Positions 1-9,531 of a DNA stretch of 45,876 bases are shown one piece after another (within the stretch, counting starts at the first letter, position 1; every line of letters starts with the position of its first letter). Position numbers and translations under genes: made by a program. The stretch is from NCBI GenBank assembly GCA_002869605.1, contig PKUI01000018.1, positions 1 through 45,876 on the forward strand. The letters are read 5' to 3'. The notes beneath the pieces were generated by a model that saw only the letters and a program-made list of their open reading frames with translations, ran no database searches and was not told the DNA's origin. This stretch comes from Desulfuromonas sp. GTDB taxonomy: Bacteria; Desulfobacterota; Desulfuromonadia; Desulfuromonadales; SZUA-401.

Positions 1-798
1 CAGCGGCGAGCCCTCGGCATTATTATGCGTGTCATCCCGCCCCATGTCGGCAGCTTTAAGGACCTTAACCTGCCGGATGTCCTGGGTGAAATCGCCAAGG
101 CCCCCAATGGTCTGGTGCTGGTGACCGGGCCGACCGGCAATGGCAAGTCAACCACGCTGGCTTCGACGATTGAATATCTCAATCAGAGCGCCAGTTACAA
201 CATGATTACCATCGAATATCCGATCGAATTTATCTTCGAATCGAAGAAGAGCTGTATCATTCAGCGCGAAGTGGGGGTCGACACCGAAGGTTTTCATCCC
301 GCACTTAAGGCGGCATTGCGGATGGACCCCGACGTGATCATGGTTGGCGAGATGCGTGACCTCGAGACCATCGACGCCTCGGTCAAGGCTGCGGAAACAG
401 GGCACCTGGTGTTTGCCACCTTGCACACGCAGAGTGCGGTTTCAACGGTCAACCGCTTGGTGGGGCACTTCCCGCCCGATGCCCAGGAACTGATCCGCAA
501 GCGTCTGGCCGATATCCTGGTCGCAACAGTTTCCTTGCGCCTGATACGTGACAAGAGCGGTGAAAACCTGGTCCCGGTCGTCGAGATTATGCGCAACACC
601 ACGACGATTCAGGCGTGCATCAATGAAGGGCGGCTGAGTGACATCACCCAGCACATTGAAAGCGGACGCTCCGAGTATGGCATGCAGTCTCTCGACCAGC
701 ACCTGGTTGAACTGGTCGAAAACGACATCATTACGGTTGAGGCGGCGAAGGCGGTCTCCCGTTCCACCGACCTCGAGCGCAAGCTGATGTTTACTTAA
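1..798 (+). CDS. pilT: PilT-family type IV pilus retraction ATPase, 5' end cut by window edge
   Basis: The open frame runs to base 1 without a start, so this is the C-terminal ~265 residues of a protein usually about 350 long. Visible are a Walker A (GPTGNGKST), an Asp box region (TIEYPIEF), a Walker B (DPDVIMVGEMRD) and a His box (ATLHTQSA), the ordered core of secretion/twitching ATPases. The family forms a cytoplasmic hexamer that depolymerises pilin and powers twitching or DNA uptake. The residues ESKKSCIIQREV fit PilT/PilU rather than PilB or GspE. Which PilT paralogue this is cannot be told, since Geobacter relatives carry several. A strong terminator follows directly, so it is the last gene of its transcript. 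Confidence 0.9.
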   Translation, partial: QRRALGIIMRVIPPHVGSFKDLNLPDVLGEIAKAPNGLVLVTGPTGNGKSTTLASTIEYLNQSASYNMITIEYPIEFIFESKKSCIIQREVGVDTEGFHPALKAALRMDPDVIMVGEMRDLETIDASVKAAETGHLVFATLHTQSAVSTVNRLVGHFPPDAQELIRKRLADILVATVSLRLIRDKSGENLVPVVEIMRNTTTIQACINEGRLSDITQHIESGRSEYGMQSLDQHLVELVENDIITVEAAKAVSRSTDLERKLMFT

Positions 799-821
799 CT
801 TAAAGCCAGGCACAAAACCAT

Positions 822-847
822 AAGGCGGTCTTTGACCGCCTTTTTTT
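822..847 (+). terminator. Rho-independent terminator after pilT
   Basis: AGGCGGTC, loop TTT, GACCGCCT, followed by a run of T. An 8-bp perfect GC-rich stem with a T tract 24 bases after the stop codon. Confidence 0.85.
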
Positions 848-921
848 GTGCAAGGACTGGCATTCTCCACTAAGCAGCATTAGAATGTTTTAATCGTTCA
901 ACGGGGAGGTGCTGTCCTTTA

Positions 922-1326
922 ATGGTGAGACTGATCGGCTTTGATACTGAAGGTAGAAACCCGCTGGCGGGTGATCTGAAGGAGGCAGGGTATGAGGTGG
1001 TCGTCGTCAGGGAGCCTGAGGATTGTCCGGCGTATTATGGCAAGGGCTGTCACCAAAAGCGGCACTGCAGTGACGTGTTGATCATCGAACAGTTTCTGTC
1101 GTGTGGCGACGCTCTGAGTTATGTCTCCAGGTTGAGTGAGACCTGTCCTGGCTCCATGGCGCATGTGGCTATTCTTGCCGCTATCTTGTCTCCCGATGAT
1201 CTGGTCAAAGCGATTGAGCTTGGCTGCAAGGTGATGTTCCGACCGGTTCTGGCCCAGGAGGTTGTCGATTGGTTTAAAGAAATCGGCTATGTGCCGGATA
1301 GGTTAACGATGCTGCAAAATGTCTGA
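922..1326 (+). CDS. Degenerate receiver-like (pseudo-REC) protein
   Basis: 134 residues, single domain. Start ATG is preceded by GGGGAGGT about 11 bases upstream. The pattern follows a CheY-type receiver: an acidic FDTE after beta-1, the phospho-acceptor strand DVLIIEQF, and a beta-5/alpha-5 segment IELGCKVMFRPVLAQEVVDWF matching the usual ..AGADDYLTKPF..EL.. layout. The expected phospho-acceptor Asp is Glu and the conserved KP is RP, so normal phosphorylation is unlikely. There are six Cys residues, including a GCHQKRHC segment inserted before beta-3. It stands alone between two terminators, with no kinase or output domain. Fold assignment is inference from pattern; function unknown. Confidence 0.55.
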   Translation: MVRLIGFDTEGRNPLAGDLKEAGYEVVVVREPEDCPAYYGKGCHQKRHCSDVLIIEQFLSCGDALSYVSRLSETCPGSMAHVAILAAILSPDDLVKAIELGCKVMFRPVLAQEVVDWFKEIGYVPDRLTMLQNV

Positions 1327-1356
1327 CAACCCTGTGCGCTGAACGGATGTAGCAAG

Positions 1357-1387
1357 GGCCGGTCACTATTAAGTGACCGGCCTTTTT
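1357..1387 (+). terminator. Rho-independent terminator after the receiver-like gene
   Basis: GGCCGGTCACT / AGTGACCGGCC stem around an ATTA loop, then five T. It separates this gene from the convergent ABC-F gene. Confidence 0.85.
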
Positions 1388-1429
1388 ATGTTGGCGCGGT
1401 CTGCTCCTCTGCCTGAGGAATATTGCCTT

Positions 1430-3310
1430 TCAGGAGGGAAGGGCTTCGAGCTCTTCCCAGCGGAAGTAGGCTTGAGCGAGAAGTTGTTCCAGTTCGTCCA
1501 GGCGGGTCTTGATTGTTGCGATCTGATCTCCGGCGCTACGGTAGAACTCGGGGTCGGCGAGCTGGGCATGCAGTTCGGACTGCTCGTTCTCCAGCTGTTC
1601 AATCTGCGCGGGGAGTTCTGAGAGTTCCTGCTTCTGTTTGAAACTCAATTTTTGCGGGCGAGCTGGTTTCGGTTTGGCTGCCTTTGCCGGTGCGGGCTTT
1701 CCCTCGTGCTGTTCCGGGAGTGATCTTTGGCGCAGCCAGTCCTCGTAGCCACCGACATATTCACGGACCTCTCCGTCACCTTCAAAGACCAGGGTACTGG
1801 TGGCCGTGCGGTTGATGAAATCGCGATCGTGGCTGACGAGAAAAAGGGTCCCCTGGTAATCGGCGAGGCGCTCTTCGAGCAGATCGAGGGTTTCCATGTC
1901 GAGATCGTTGGTCGGCTCATCCAGGACCAGCAGGTTGGCTTCGCGCAAAAACAGCCGGGCCAGCAGCAGGCGGTTGCGCTCTCCGCCTGAAAGCACGCGC
2001 ACCGGGGTGCGCGCACGTTCGGGGGTAAACAGGAAGTCTTTCAGGTAGCCGAGGACATGCCGGGGACGATCGCCGATCAGCACCGTGTCACCGTCGGGCG
2101 CAAGGTTCTGCTGCACGGTTTTCTCCTCATCGAGCTGCTCGCGCAGCTGGTCGAAGTAGACGATCTTGAGGTTGGTGCCGTGCTTGATCTGCCCGTGCTG
2201 GGGGGCGCACTCGCCGAGTAACAGTTTGACCAGCGTAGTCTTGCCGGCACCGTTGGGGCCGATGATGCCGATGCGGTCACCACGCAGGATGGTGGTTGAG
2301 AAGTCTCTGACGATGGTCCGCTCGGCATAGGAGAAGCTCAGGTTTTCAACCTCGATGACCCGTTGTCCGCTCCGCTCGGCTTCGAGCAGGTTGAGCTTGG
2401 CTTTGCCGCTGCGCTCACGGCGCTGGGAACGTTCGCTGCGCATCTCCTTGAGCGCGCGGACGCGTCCCTCGTTTCGCGTGCGGCGTGCCTTAATGCCTTG
2501 GCGGATCCAGACTTCCTCTTCGGCGAGTTTCTTGTCGAAGCGTGCCCACTCCTGTTCCTCGGCGTGCAGAAATTCCTCGCGTCGCTGCAGGAAGGTGTCG
2601 TAGTTGCAGGTGAAGTCGAGGAGCCGGCCACGGTCGATCTCGATGATGCGGGTCGCCAGGTTGCGCAGGAAGGCGCGATCGTGGGTGACGAACACCAGCG
2701 TCAGTCCTTCCGCCTTGAGGAACTGTTCGAGCCATTCAATCGAGGCGATGTCAAGATGGTTGGTCGGCTCGTCGAGCAGCAGGATGTCGGGATGGGTGGC
2801 GAGGGCGCGGGCGAGCAACACGCGGCGCAGGACACCTCCCGAGAGAGTCGCGACGTCTGCGTCTGCCGAGAGGTCGAGACGCTTGATGATTTGCTCAACG
2901 TGCTGCTGCAGTTGCCAACCGTCGTTGTCGTCGAGCAGATGCTGGAGGTCGAGCATCTCCGGCATGCACCCCTCGTCGCCGGCGGCAAGCGCGTTCTGGA
3001 GTTGCAGGAAGCGGCACAGCTGCTCTCCGGTGTCGCCGAGATGCGCGGCGATCGTTTCGAACACCGAGCCCTTCAGTTCGCGGGGAACCTCCTGCGGCAG
3101 GCTGGCGATGGTGATCCCCTGGCGGCGGTCGATGGTACCGGCATCGGGGGGAGTCTTTCCCTCGATGAGTTTAAGCAGCGTCGATTTGCCACAGCCGTTG
3201 CGTCCGAGCAGGCAGATACGTTCACCACGCGTAACCTGTAATGAGACGTCGTCGAGCAGTGGTGCGCTGCCGAAGGCGTGGCTGAGATGGCGTAGGCTGA
3301 GCAGGGTCAT
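1430..3310 (-). CDS. uup: ABC-F ATPase, Uup-like
   Basis: 626 residues with two ABC domains and no membrane segments. Domain 1 has GRNGCGKST, signature LSGGVLRR and LLLDEPTNHLD; domain 2 has GPNGAGKTT, LSGGERNR and LVLDEPTNDLD. A charged linker rich in Arg/Glu joins them, and a Lys/Pro-rich stretch leads to a C-terminal coiled coil ending EELEALPS. This C-terminal helical hairpin is the Uup hallmark. Uup proteins act on ribosomes or branched DNA rather than in transport. I chose the ATG at 3310 (MTLLSLRHLSHAFG), because the frame continues 32 codons upstream without family-like sequence. The Shine-Dalgarno is weak. The domain 1 signature carries VLRR where Uup usually has WRRR-like residues. 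Confidence 0.88.
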   Translation of the reverse strand: MTLLSLRHLSHAFGSAPLLDDVSLQVTRGERICLLGRNGCGKSTLLKLIEGKTPPDAGTIDRRQGITIASLPQEVPRELKGSVFETIAAHLGDTGEQLCRFLQLQNALAAGDEGCMPEMLDLQHLLDDNDGWQLQQHVEQIIKRLDLSADADVATLSGGVLRRVLLARALATHPDILLLDEPTNHLDIASIEWLEQFLKAEGLTLVFVTHDRAFLRNLATRIIEIDRGRLLDFTCNYDTFLQRREEFLHAEEQEWARFDKKLAEEEVWIRQGIKARRTRNEGRVRALKEMRSERSQRRERSGKAKLNLLEAERSGQRVIEVENLSFSYAERTIVRDFSTTILRGDRIGIIGPNGAGKTTLVKLLLGECAPQHGQIKHGTNLKIVYFDQLREQLDEEKTVQQNLAPDGDTVLIGDRPRHVLGYLKDFLFTPERARTPVRVLSGGERNRLLLARLFLREANLLVLDEPTNDLDMETLDLLEERLADYQGTLFLVSHDRDFINRTATSTLVFEGDGEVREYVGGYEDWLRQRSLPEQHEGKPAPAKAAKPKPARPQKLSFKQKQELSELPAQIEQLENEQSELHAQLADPEFYRSAGDQIATIKTRLDELEQLLAQAYFRWEELEALPS

Positions 3311-3469
3311 AGGGGATCCATACGGTTTGAGTGGGGCGATTATGCCAGAAGAGCGAGCAGATGGAAAGCTCCGCGGGGAATGCGTTTGTCCCTTGCCGGG
3401 GGGCATGTTATAAGCTGGGTCTGACTGAAACCTGAAACTCTATTATTTTATACCGGACAAAGGAAGCGC

Positions 3470-4279
3470 ATGAGGTTACTTGATAGGCTCGAACAGAATT
3501 ACGGACGTTTTGCTGTTCCCAACCTGACCGTCTACCTGATCGCCGGCCAGGTGATCCTCTATTTCATGATTAAGGCCGGCCAGATCTCCCCCGACCTGGT
3601 TGCCCTGGCCGGTTTGAAAGTCTACCAAGGGGAATGGTGGCGCCTGATTTCATTCGTCCTCGATCCCCCGGTCGCCAACCCGATCTTTGCGTTTTTTGCC
3701 TGGTACATTTTTTACATGATGGGCTCGGCACTCGAGTCGCACTGGGGCGCGTTCCGTTATAATGTCTACCTGCTCCTCGCTTACCTGCTGACCCTCGGCG
3801 TAGCGTTTTTCGTTCCTAATGTCTGGCTCAATAACAGCTATATCGGTATTTCTGTTTTCCTGGCTTTTGCACATCTCAATCCAAACTTCACCCTGATGCT
3901 GTTTTTCGTCCTGCCGGTTAAGATGCGCTGGTTGTCGATCATCATCTGGCTGAGCCTCGGGTTTTCGATGCTCACCGGCAACTGGGTATTGAGGCTTCTC
4001 ATCGTCGCCTCGGTGGCGAATTTCCTGATCTTTTTTGGTGCTGATCTTTGGCGTCAGCTGCGCAGTGGCCAACGCCGGAGGGCCTGGCAGGGGCAGCAGC
4101 CGGGCCGTGCCGCGGCTGACGAACCGATACATCGCTGTAGTGTGTGCGGCATCACCGATATCAGTCATCCTGAGATGGATTTTCGCTACTGTTCCAAGTG
4201 TGACGGACAGCATGGCTATTGTGCAGAGCATCTACGTAACCATGAGCATATCGTCAGCACCCATTCCACCGGGGATTGA
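3470..4279 (+). CDS. Rhomboid-like membrane protein with C-terminal zinc ribbon
   Basis: 269 residues. Residues about 15-200 hold six hydrophobic helices, opening with FAVPNLTVYLIAGQVILYF and GEWWRLISFVL, an arrangement typical of rhomboid-superfamily proteins. The catalytic GxSG serine motif is absent (the corresponding helix reads YIGISVFLAFAHLNP), so it is probably an inactive homologue. After an Arg-rich linker, residues ~221-262 hold CSVC, CSKC and further C/H residues (YCAEHLRNHEH), a likely zinc-binding cytoplasmic tail. The RBS is AAAGGAAG. It lies divergent to the ABC-F gene. Precise role unknown. Confidence 0.7.
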   Translation: MRLLDRLEQNYGRFAVPNLTVYLIAGQVILYFMIKAGQISPDLVALAGLKVYQGEWWRLISFVLDPPVANPIFAFFAWYIFYMMGSALESHWGAFRYNVYLLLAYLLTLGVAFFVPNVWLNNSYIGISVFLAFAHLNPNFTLMLFFVLPVKMRWLSIIIWLSLGFSMLTGNWVLRLLIVASVANFLIFFGADLWRQLRSGQRRRAWQGQQPGRAAADEPIHRCSVCGITDISHPEMDFRYCSKCDGQHGYCAEHLRNHEHIVSTHSTGD

Positions 4280-4372
4280 CGAAGAATTCTCCTGTTTGAC
4301 AGCCGGAAAAACTTCATTAAGCTTGGTAGGCACTCCCGTTTCGGGGGTCTATTTTATCTAAGGAGTGAACGG

Positions 4373-4855
4373 ATGGATATTAAGGAAGCGGTTCGCCGCT
4401 CAATGCAGACCGAGAAAAACGCCATGGACTTCTACACCCGCGTGGCCGCCGAGTGCAGCAACGACAAGGCCCGCAAGCTGTTCGAGCTGCTGGCCCGTGA
4501 AGAGAGTGAACATGCCCACTGGTTCTACGATGTCTACCCCGGTGACGATATCGATTTCGACAGTTTCATCGGTGCTGCGGCCGACACCGGCTCCGACTGG
4601 CTGAGTGAGCTTGACAAGGTCAAGGCCGGGGCGCTGAACGAGCAGAAAGCGATGGAGCTGGCGATGGAGAAGGAGAAAAAGCTCGAGGAACACCTGCGCG
4701 CCATGGCCGCCAAGGTCGAGGAGCCTGGCGTGCGCAAGGTGTTCGAAGACAACGCAAAATCGACCGCCAACCATTATGCGCTGATCGAGTCGGAGTATGC
4801 ACGTATCATGGGGATGGTGCATGAGAGTGATATCGACACCTTTGTGCGCGAGTAA
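4373..4855 (+). CDS. Ferritin-like / rubrerythrin-type diiron protein
   Basis: 160 residues forming a four-helix bundle. Putative diiron ligands: Glu in QTEKNAMDFY, EESEHAHWF (ExxH), a Glu-rich helix MEKEKKLEEH, and the last helix ANHYALIESEYARI. The rubredoxin domain of true rubrerythrins is absent. Such proteins in anaerobes handle peroxide or iron. A strong RBS (AAGGAGTGA) precedes the ATG, and a solid terminator follows, so it is monocistronic. Specific substrate cannot be told from sequence. Confidence 0.85.
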   Translation: MDIKEAVRRSMQTEKNAMDFYTRVAAECSNDKARKLFELLAREESEHAHWFYDVYPGDDIDFDSFIGAAADTGSDWLSELDKVKAGALNEQKAMELAMEKEKKLEEHLRAMAAKVEEPGVRKVFEDNAKSTANHYALIESEYARIMGMVHESDIDTFVRE

Positions 4856-4882
4856 GTTGATGTAACGGTGCAGATCCTGCCA

Positions 4883-4914
4883 AAGGCCGGGCCCGATGTG
4901 GCCCGGCCTTTTTT
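4883..4914 (+). terminator. Rho-independent terminator after the ferritin-like gene
   Basis: AAGGCCGGGC / GCCCGGCCTT stem followed by a run of T. Confidence 0.9.
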
Positions 4915-4998
4915 GTCTGTAAGGGACTTGGCGGCGATGTTGGTCTGCGTTAATCTTGAATTTGGTGCAAACATCAGCAAAAAGAAAGGGAGAGGTCC

Positions 4999-6042
4999 AT
5001 GCGCGTAGAAAGTGATCTCAAACTCGGATTCAAGGATGTTCTGATTCGCCCCAAACGCTCGACACTGAACAGCCGTGCCCAGGTCAATCTGGAGCGTAGC
5101 TTTACCTTCATGCACAGCGGCTCGAGCTGGAGCGGTATTCCGATCATCGCCGCCAACATGGATACGGTTGGCACTTTCGCCGCCGCTGAACTGCTTGCGG
5201 AGCATGGACTTATGTGCGCATTGCACAAGCATTACAGCCTCGAGGCATGGACGGCATTTCTGTATGGCCAGTCAGCAACGATCTTCAATTCAATCATGGT
5301 CAGTACCGGGGTTTCGGACGATGATTTCGAACATCTCGGCAGGGTGCTGAGTGCCCATCCTCAACTGCGCTTCATCTGTATCGATGTCGCCAACGGCTAC
5401 GCCGAAGCGTTCGTCGCGTTTGTCGCCAAGGTGCGGGAGGCGCATCCGGAGAAGATCATCATCGCCGGCAACGTGGTGACCGGGGAGATGGTCGAGGAGC
5501 TGTTGCTCTCGGGCGCCGACGTGGTCAAGGTCGGTATCGGCCCCGGCTCGGTCTGTACCACCCGGGTCAAGACCGGGGTCGGCTATCCCCAGCTATCGGC
5601 GGTGATCGAGTGTGCCGATGCTGCACACGGCCTGGGGGGGAGGATAATCTCAGACGGTGGCTGCGTTTCACCCGGGGATGTCGCCAAGGCGTTCGGTGGG
5701 GGAGCTGACTTCGTGATGCTCGGCGGCATGTTCGCAGGACATGACGAGAGTGGTGGTGAGATCGTTGAGCGCAACGGGCAGACCTACAAGTTGTTCTACG
5801 GTATGAGTTCGTCGACGGCCATGGAACGTTATGCCGGAGGTGTCGCCGATTACCGCTCTTCCGAAGGGAAGACGGTCGAAGTCCCCTACCGGGGGCCCTT
5901 GGCGGAGACCGTTCGCGATGTGCTAGGTGGGGTGCGTTCGGCGTGTACCTACGTCGGGGCTTCCGAGCTACGTGAGCTATCCAAGCGGACCACCTTTATC
6001 CGGGTGGCCGAGCAGGAGAATACCGTGTTCAGCAGTGAATAA
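4999..6042 (+). CDS. guaC: GMP reductase
   Basis: 347 residues, the exact length of the E. coli GuaC class. It converts GMP to IMP with NADPH, recycling guanine nucleotides. The TIM barrel shows the catalytic Cys at 186 in GPGSVCTTR, the flap region [14 protein letters not shown], and the NMDTVG motif near residue 53. No CBS pair is present, which separates it from IMP dehydrogenase. RBS GGGAGAGG lies upstream of ATG. It converges on the following gene with only 16 bases between stops and no clear terminator. Confidence 0.95.
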   Translation: MRVESDLKLGFKDVLIRPKRSTLNSRAQVNLERSFTFMHSGSSWSGIPIIAANMDTVGTFAAAELLAEHGLMCALHKHYSLEAWTAFLYGQSATIFNSIMVSTGVSDDDFEHLGRVLSAHPQLRFICIDVANGYAEAFVAFVAKVREAHPEKIIIAGNVVTGEMVEELLLSGADVVKVGIGPGSVCTTRVKTGVGYPQLSAVIECADAAHGLGGRIISDGGCVSPGDVAKAFGGGADFVMLGGMFAGHDESGGEIVERNGQTYKLFYGMSSSTAMERYAGGVADYRSSEGKTVEVPYRGPLAETVRDVLGGVRSACTYVGASELRELSKRTTFIRVAEQENTVFSSE

Positions 6043-6058
6043 CCGGCCATGGACTCCC

Positions 6059-8167
6059 CTAGCAGCTTTGCAGTTGACGGCGCAGCTCTTCGGGGTCGGT
6101 GCACGGTTGCTGGCAACGTTGTCCGCTGCACAGATAGACGGTCGCCGCGTCCCCGATGCAGACCATGTGCTCGGTGAACGGGGCAATCTGGGCCAACTCT
6201 TGTGTGCCGGGGGGAGTGAGCAGGACTGAAAGAGTGGGGTCTTTTGCACTGGTGGCGACGTTCAGCAACGCCTTGGTGTCTGCTTTCTCCGGGGCGCCGA
6301 CGATGACGATCTCGCGTGTTTTACCGTGAAGGAGCGCAGCGGCGAGAAGCATACCAGTAAAGGCACCTGGCATCGTTTTGACCAGTGGCGCCAGGTGATG
6401 AAACAGGCTTTCGGCACGATCGCGCCAGACAGGGTCTCCGGTCAACAGGTGAAGGCGCGAGAAAACCTCGAGGGCAACCGAGTTCGCAGATTCATGGGCG
6501 CCATCGTGCAGGGTGCGAGGGCGCGTCACCAGGGGGGCAGCGTCGTGCCCACTGTCGTAAAGCGCGCCCCCTTCCTGCGGGGAAAATAGTCGAAAAAGAT
6601 CTTCCGCGAGTTGCAGCGCGATCTGGAGGTTGTTGAGCTTGAAGTGCGCTGCGTACAACTCCAGAAGCCCGCGGATCAAAAAGGCATAGTCCTCGGCAAA
6701 GGCGGGGATTGCCGCCTCATTGTCACGCCATCGCCGCAGCAGACGCCCATCCTTACGGCGCATCTCTTTCAGGATGAACGCCGTCGCATCCTCGGCCGCA
6801 GCAGTATAATCGGGCCTGTTTAAAAAACGCCCCGCGCGCGCCAGGGCGCCGATGATCATGCCGTTCCAGGCGCAGAGGATTTTATCGTCGCGGGCTGGAT
6901 GCGGCCGTAGTTGGCGGACTCTGAAGAGGTGTTCGCGGGCTTTTTCCAGGCGTGCGTGAATCTGCGGAACGCCCAGGTCAAACCTCTCGGCCTGCTGCTC
7001 GAACGACGCCGAGAGGTGCAGAATGTTACGTCCGGTCTCGATGCGGCTGGTTTCATCCCGGTAATTGCCTCCCGGCTCGACGCCGTACACTGCACAAAAA
7101 AGCTCGGCCGAATCCGGGGCGAGAATTTTCCCGATCTCCTGTTTGTCCCATAGGTAAAACAGACCTTCTTCTCCTTCGGAGTCGGCATCTTCAGCGGCGT
7201 GAAAGGCTCCGCAAGGATCGAGCAGTTCGCGGCAGGTGTAGTCGAGGGTGGCCTGGGTTGTGTCGGCGTAGTCGAACTTTTCGGTTGCGAGCCAGGCATC
7301 GAGGTAGGCATCCGCGAGCCCGGCCTGGTCGTAAAGCATCTTTTCGAAATGGGGTAGCAGCCAGCGGCTGTCGGTAGCGTAACGGTGGAAACCTCCACCA
7401 AGATGATCGAAGATCCCCCCGCGGCGCATGGAGGCCAAAGTCTGTTCAGCCATCTGCAGTAACTCGGGACGCTTGGCGTGGTGCCAGCGTCGGATCAAAA
7501 AACGCAGATGGTGCGGCGTCGGAAACTTGGGCGCGTTGCCGAAACCTCCTTCGCGGGGGTCAAAGCTGCGGAGCAATTCGGAAGCAGCCGCTGCCTGTAG
7601 TTGCTCAAAGGGTTCCGGCGTGGTGTTTGCCGCCGGGGGTGCCTGCATGCTTTCCACCAGCTGCTTGCCGGCGTGTCGAAGCTCTGCGGCACCTTTCCTG
7701 GCCTGTGCCGCAATACGCTCGAGCAGTGCGATGAGCCCGTCGTAGCCCGGGCGTGGATCTTTGGGTAAATAGGTCGCGGCGAAGACCGGCATGCCGTCCG
7801 CTGTCAGCACAAGGGTGAGCGGCCAGCCACCGCGTCCGGTGAGACGTTGGCAGAAGGCCATGTAGATCTGGTCGATGTCGGGGCGTTCCTCGCGGTCGAC
7901 CTTGACCGCGATATACCATCGCTGCAGCGCTTTGGCCACCTCGGGGTCTGCGAAGCTCTCGTGCGCCATGACATGACACCAGTGACAGGTCGAGTAGCCG
8001 ATCGACAAAAAGATCAGCTTGTCCTCCCGGCGGGCGACGCTAAACGCTTCGTCGCCCCAGGGGTACCAGTCCACCGGGTTGTGTGCGTGCTGGAGCAGGT
8101 ACGGGCTTTTTTCGCGGTTCAGGCGATTGGTCGTTAGCGGGGTGGGGGCGTGAGGTGTGTCGGACAT
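6059..8167 (-). CDS. YyaL/SSP411-family protein: thioredoxin-like domain plus (alpha/alpha) barrel
   Basis: 702 residues. It opens with the family signature [21 protein letters not shown], then a thioredoxin-like fold with CHWC at 61-64 (STCHWCHVM) to about residue 180, followed by a long helical-barrel part resembling N-acylglucosamine 2-epimerase/cellobiose epimerase folds ([34 protein letters not shown]). Members occur in most life forms, and the biochemical activity is not settled. No signal peptide, so cytoplasmic. The TPR gene lies upstream on the same strand, 72 bases away. Confidence 0.88.
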   Translation of the reverse strand: MSDTPHAPTPLTTNRLNREKSPYLLQHAHNPVDWYPWGDEAFSVARREDKLIFLSIGYSTCHWCHVMAHESFADPEVAKALQRWYIAVKVDREERPDIDQIYMAFCQRLTGRGGWPLTLVLTADGMPVFAATYLPKDPRPGYDGLIALLERIAAQARKGAAELRHAGKQLVESMQAPPAANTTPEPFEQLQAAAASELLRSFDPREGGFGNAPKFPTPHHLRFLIRRWHHAKRPELLQMAEQTLASMRRGGIFDHLGGGFHRYATDSRWLLPHFEKMLYDQAGLADAYLDAWLATEKFDYADTTQATLDYTCRELLDPCGAFHAAEDADSEGEEGLFYLWDKQEIGKILAPDSAELFCAVYGVEPGGNYRDETSRIETGRNILHLSASFEQQAERFDLGVPQIHARLEKAREHLFRVRQLRPHPARDDKILCAWNGMIIGALARAGRFLNRPDYTAAAEDATAFILKEMRRKDGRLLRRWRDNEAAIPAFAEDYAFLIRGLLELYAAHFKLNNLQIALQLAEDLFRLFSPQEGGALYDSGHDAAPLVTRPRTLHDGAHESANSVALEVFSRLHLLTGDPVWRDRAESLFHHLAPLVKTMPGAFTGMLLAAALLHGKTREIVIVGAPEKADTKALLNVATSAKDPTLSVLLTPPGTQELAQIAPFTEHMVCIGDAATVYLCSGQRCQQPCTDPEELRRQLQSC

Positions 8168-8239
8168 CTGAGTCTCCCTGGGCTGGTCGCGGCAGTATGT
8201 GTGCCGCTACCAGTATAGCGCAGGGAGCAAGTGTGTGGT

Positions 8240-8668
8240 TCAGCGTAAACCGACGCGCGCGAACAGCAGGCCGAAATATTTGTTCAGGGGGTTGTTGCGC
8301 GAAAGGGCTGGGAAAATCTCGGGTCTGCGTGCACCAAGCTGATCGAGATGCCGCTTGATCTTGGCGTTGTGGCCTAGTTTCAAGCCCTTGCGAAAGGTCT
8401 TGATCGCCTGGTCGCGGCGGCCGGCGGCCAGGAAAACCCTGCCGAGGTTGAGATAGTGGGTGTTGTTCTGCGGGTCTTCGCGGATCGATTCGCGGCAAAG
8501 GGTTAGGGCCTTGTTGAATTCACCGCGCTCGCGAGCGATCACGTAGGCATAGTAGGAGCGGGTCAGGGGGGTGTGGCGTTCGATCTTCTGAAATTCCATC
8601 ATGGCGATCAGGGTATCGCCCTTTTCCGCCGAGGCCACTCCGGGGGGAAGACTACTGTTGTTGTACAT
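8240..8668 (-). CDS. TPR-repeat protein
   Basis: 142 residues. Helix pairs between about residues 37 and 110 fit two to three tetratricopeptide repeats (YYAYVIARERGEFNKALTL, HYLNLGRVFLAAGRRDQAI). No signal peptide or membrane segment. The start is supported by AGAGAGG eight bases upstream. TPR units mediate protein binding; the partner is unknown. Its gene precedes the YyaL-family gene on the same strand, perhaps co-transcribed. Confidence 0.75.
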   Translation of the reverse strand: MYNNSSLPPGVASAEKGDTLIAMMEFQKIERHTPLTRSYYAYVIARERGEFNKALTLCRESIREDPQNNTHYLNLGRVFLAAGRRDQAIKTFRKGLKLGHNAKIKRHLDQLGARRPEIFPALSRNNPLNKYFGLLFARVGLR

Positions 8669-8742
8669 GACAACCTCTCTATGTTCATTTATTGGTGCAA
8701 GTCAATCTTAGCGTTGCCCGGAAATGAATGCAACAATTGGGT

Positions 8743-9375
8743 TTATTCGAACTGCTTTTTAAAGGTTTCGAACTCGCAGCGCAGCTGCTGAAGCTCGGTT
8801 TGTAGCTCTTCCACCTGTTGAGCCAGGTTGTCGTTTTGCGGTTCTGCGGGGAGGTCCTCCGTGGCGTCTACGAGCGGCAACTCGTCGTTGCAGAGCAGCT
8901 GCGCGTAGCGCGGCTCCTTGCGACCGGGTTGCCTGGCCAGCTGGGTCACCAGGGCCGGGGAACGTTCAGCCAGCTCTTGCAGGACCTCATTGACGGCGGC
9001 AAGGTCGGTAAACGGGTGCATCCGTTCGGCCCGGGTACGTAGTTCGCCGACGGTCTGTGGACCGCGTAGCAGCAGTTCCGTAAGAATGGCCAGCTCGTCG
9101 GTTTCGAGGTGCAGCACCCCGCGCAGGTTATGCGCGAAACGTTTCGTGCGTACCCCTTCTGCTGAAAGCAGGGCCAGCTGCTTCTTGCGCAGTGTGTCGA
9201 GGGATTCCAGGACCTGGGGTTCCTCAAGTGTCATGACCGGGGCGCGATTCGATTTCTGGTTGCAGGCGTTGGTCAGGGCATTGAGGCTCAAGGGGTAATA
9301 TTCCGGGGTCGTGAGTTCCTTTTCGGCGAGGCAGCCAAGGACTCGGGATTCAACTGGGGAGAGTGTGATGGTCAT
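8743..9375 (-). CDS. YceH-family (DUF480) protein
   Basis: 210 residues from the ATG at 9375 (MTITLSPVESRVLGCLAEKE), chosen because the YceH family begins here; an upstream in-frame ATG adds 19 unrelated residues. The protein shows tandem winged-helix-like segments (TTPEYYPLSLNALTNACNQKSNR; LTELLLRGPQTVGELRTRA) and a C-terminal coiled coil (EELQTELQQLRCEFETFKKQF). Family members are near-universal in Proteobacteria but functionally poorly defined. A GGAG lies upstream. Confidence 0.85.
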   Translation of the reverse strand: MTITLSPVESRVLGCLAEKELTTPEYYPLSLNALTNACNQKSNRAPVMTLEEPQVLESLDTLRKKQLALLSAEGVRTKRFAHNLRGVLHLETDELAILTELLLRGPQTVGELRTRAERMHPFTDLAAVNEVLQELAERSPALVTQLARQPGRKEPRYAQLLCNDELPLVDATEDLPAEPQNDNLAQQVEELQTELQQLRCEFETFKKQFE

Positions 9376-9531
9376 AAAGGCTCCATGTATTAAGTTCATG
9401 CCAATGGTACTCTTGAGAGGGCGAGCTGACAAGCACCTCTGTTGAGCAATGGCCCGGAATCACCGGAATTGGTTTAAAGGGTGCGCAAGACCTGTTATAA
9501 CTGTACTTTCATAACCTGAACAGGAGGAAAT

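Noticed and set aside
9472..9488. GG-N10-GC pattern upstream of hflK
   Set aside because: TTGGTTT-..-TGCGC matches only the spacing; hflKC is not usually sigma-54 controlled, and the match is within chance.
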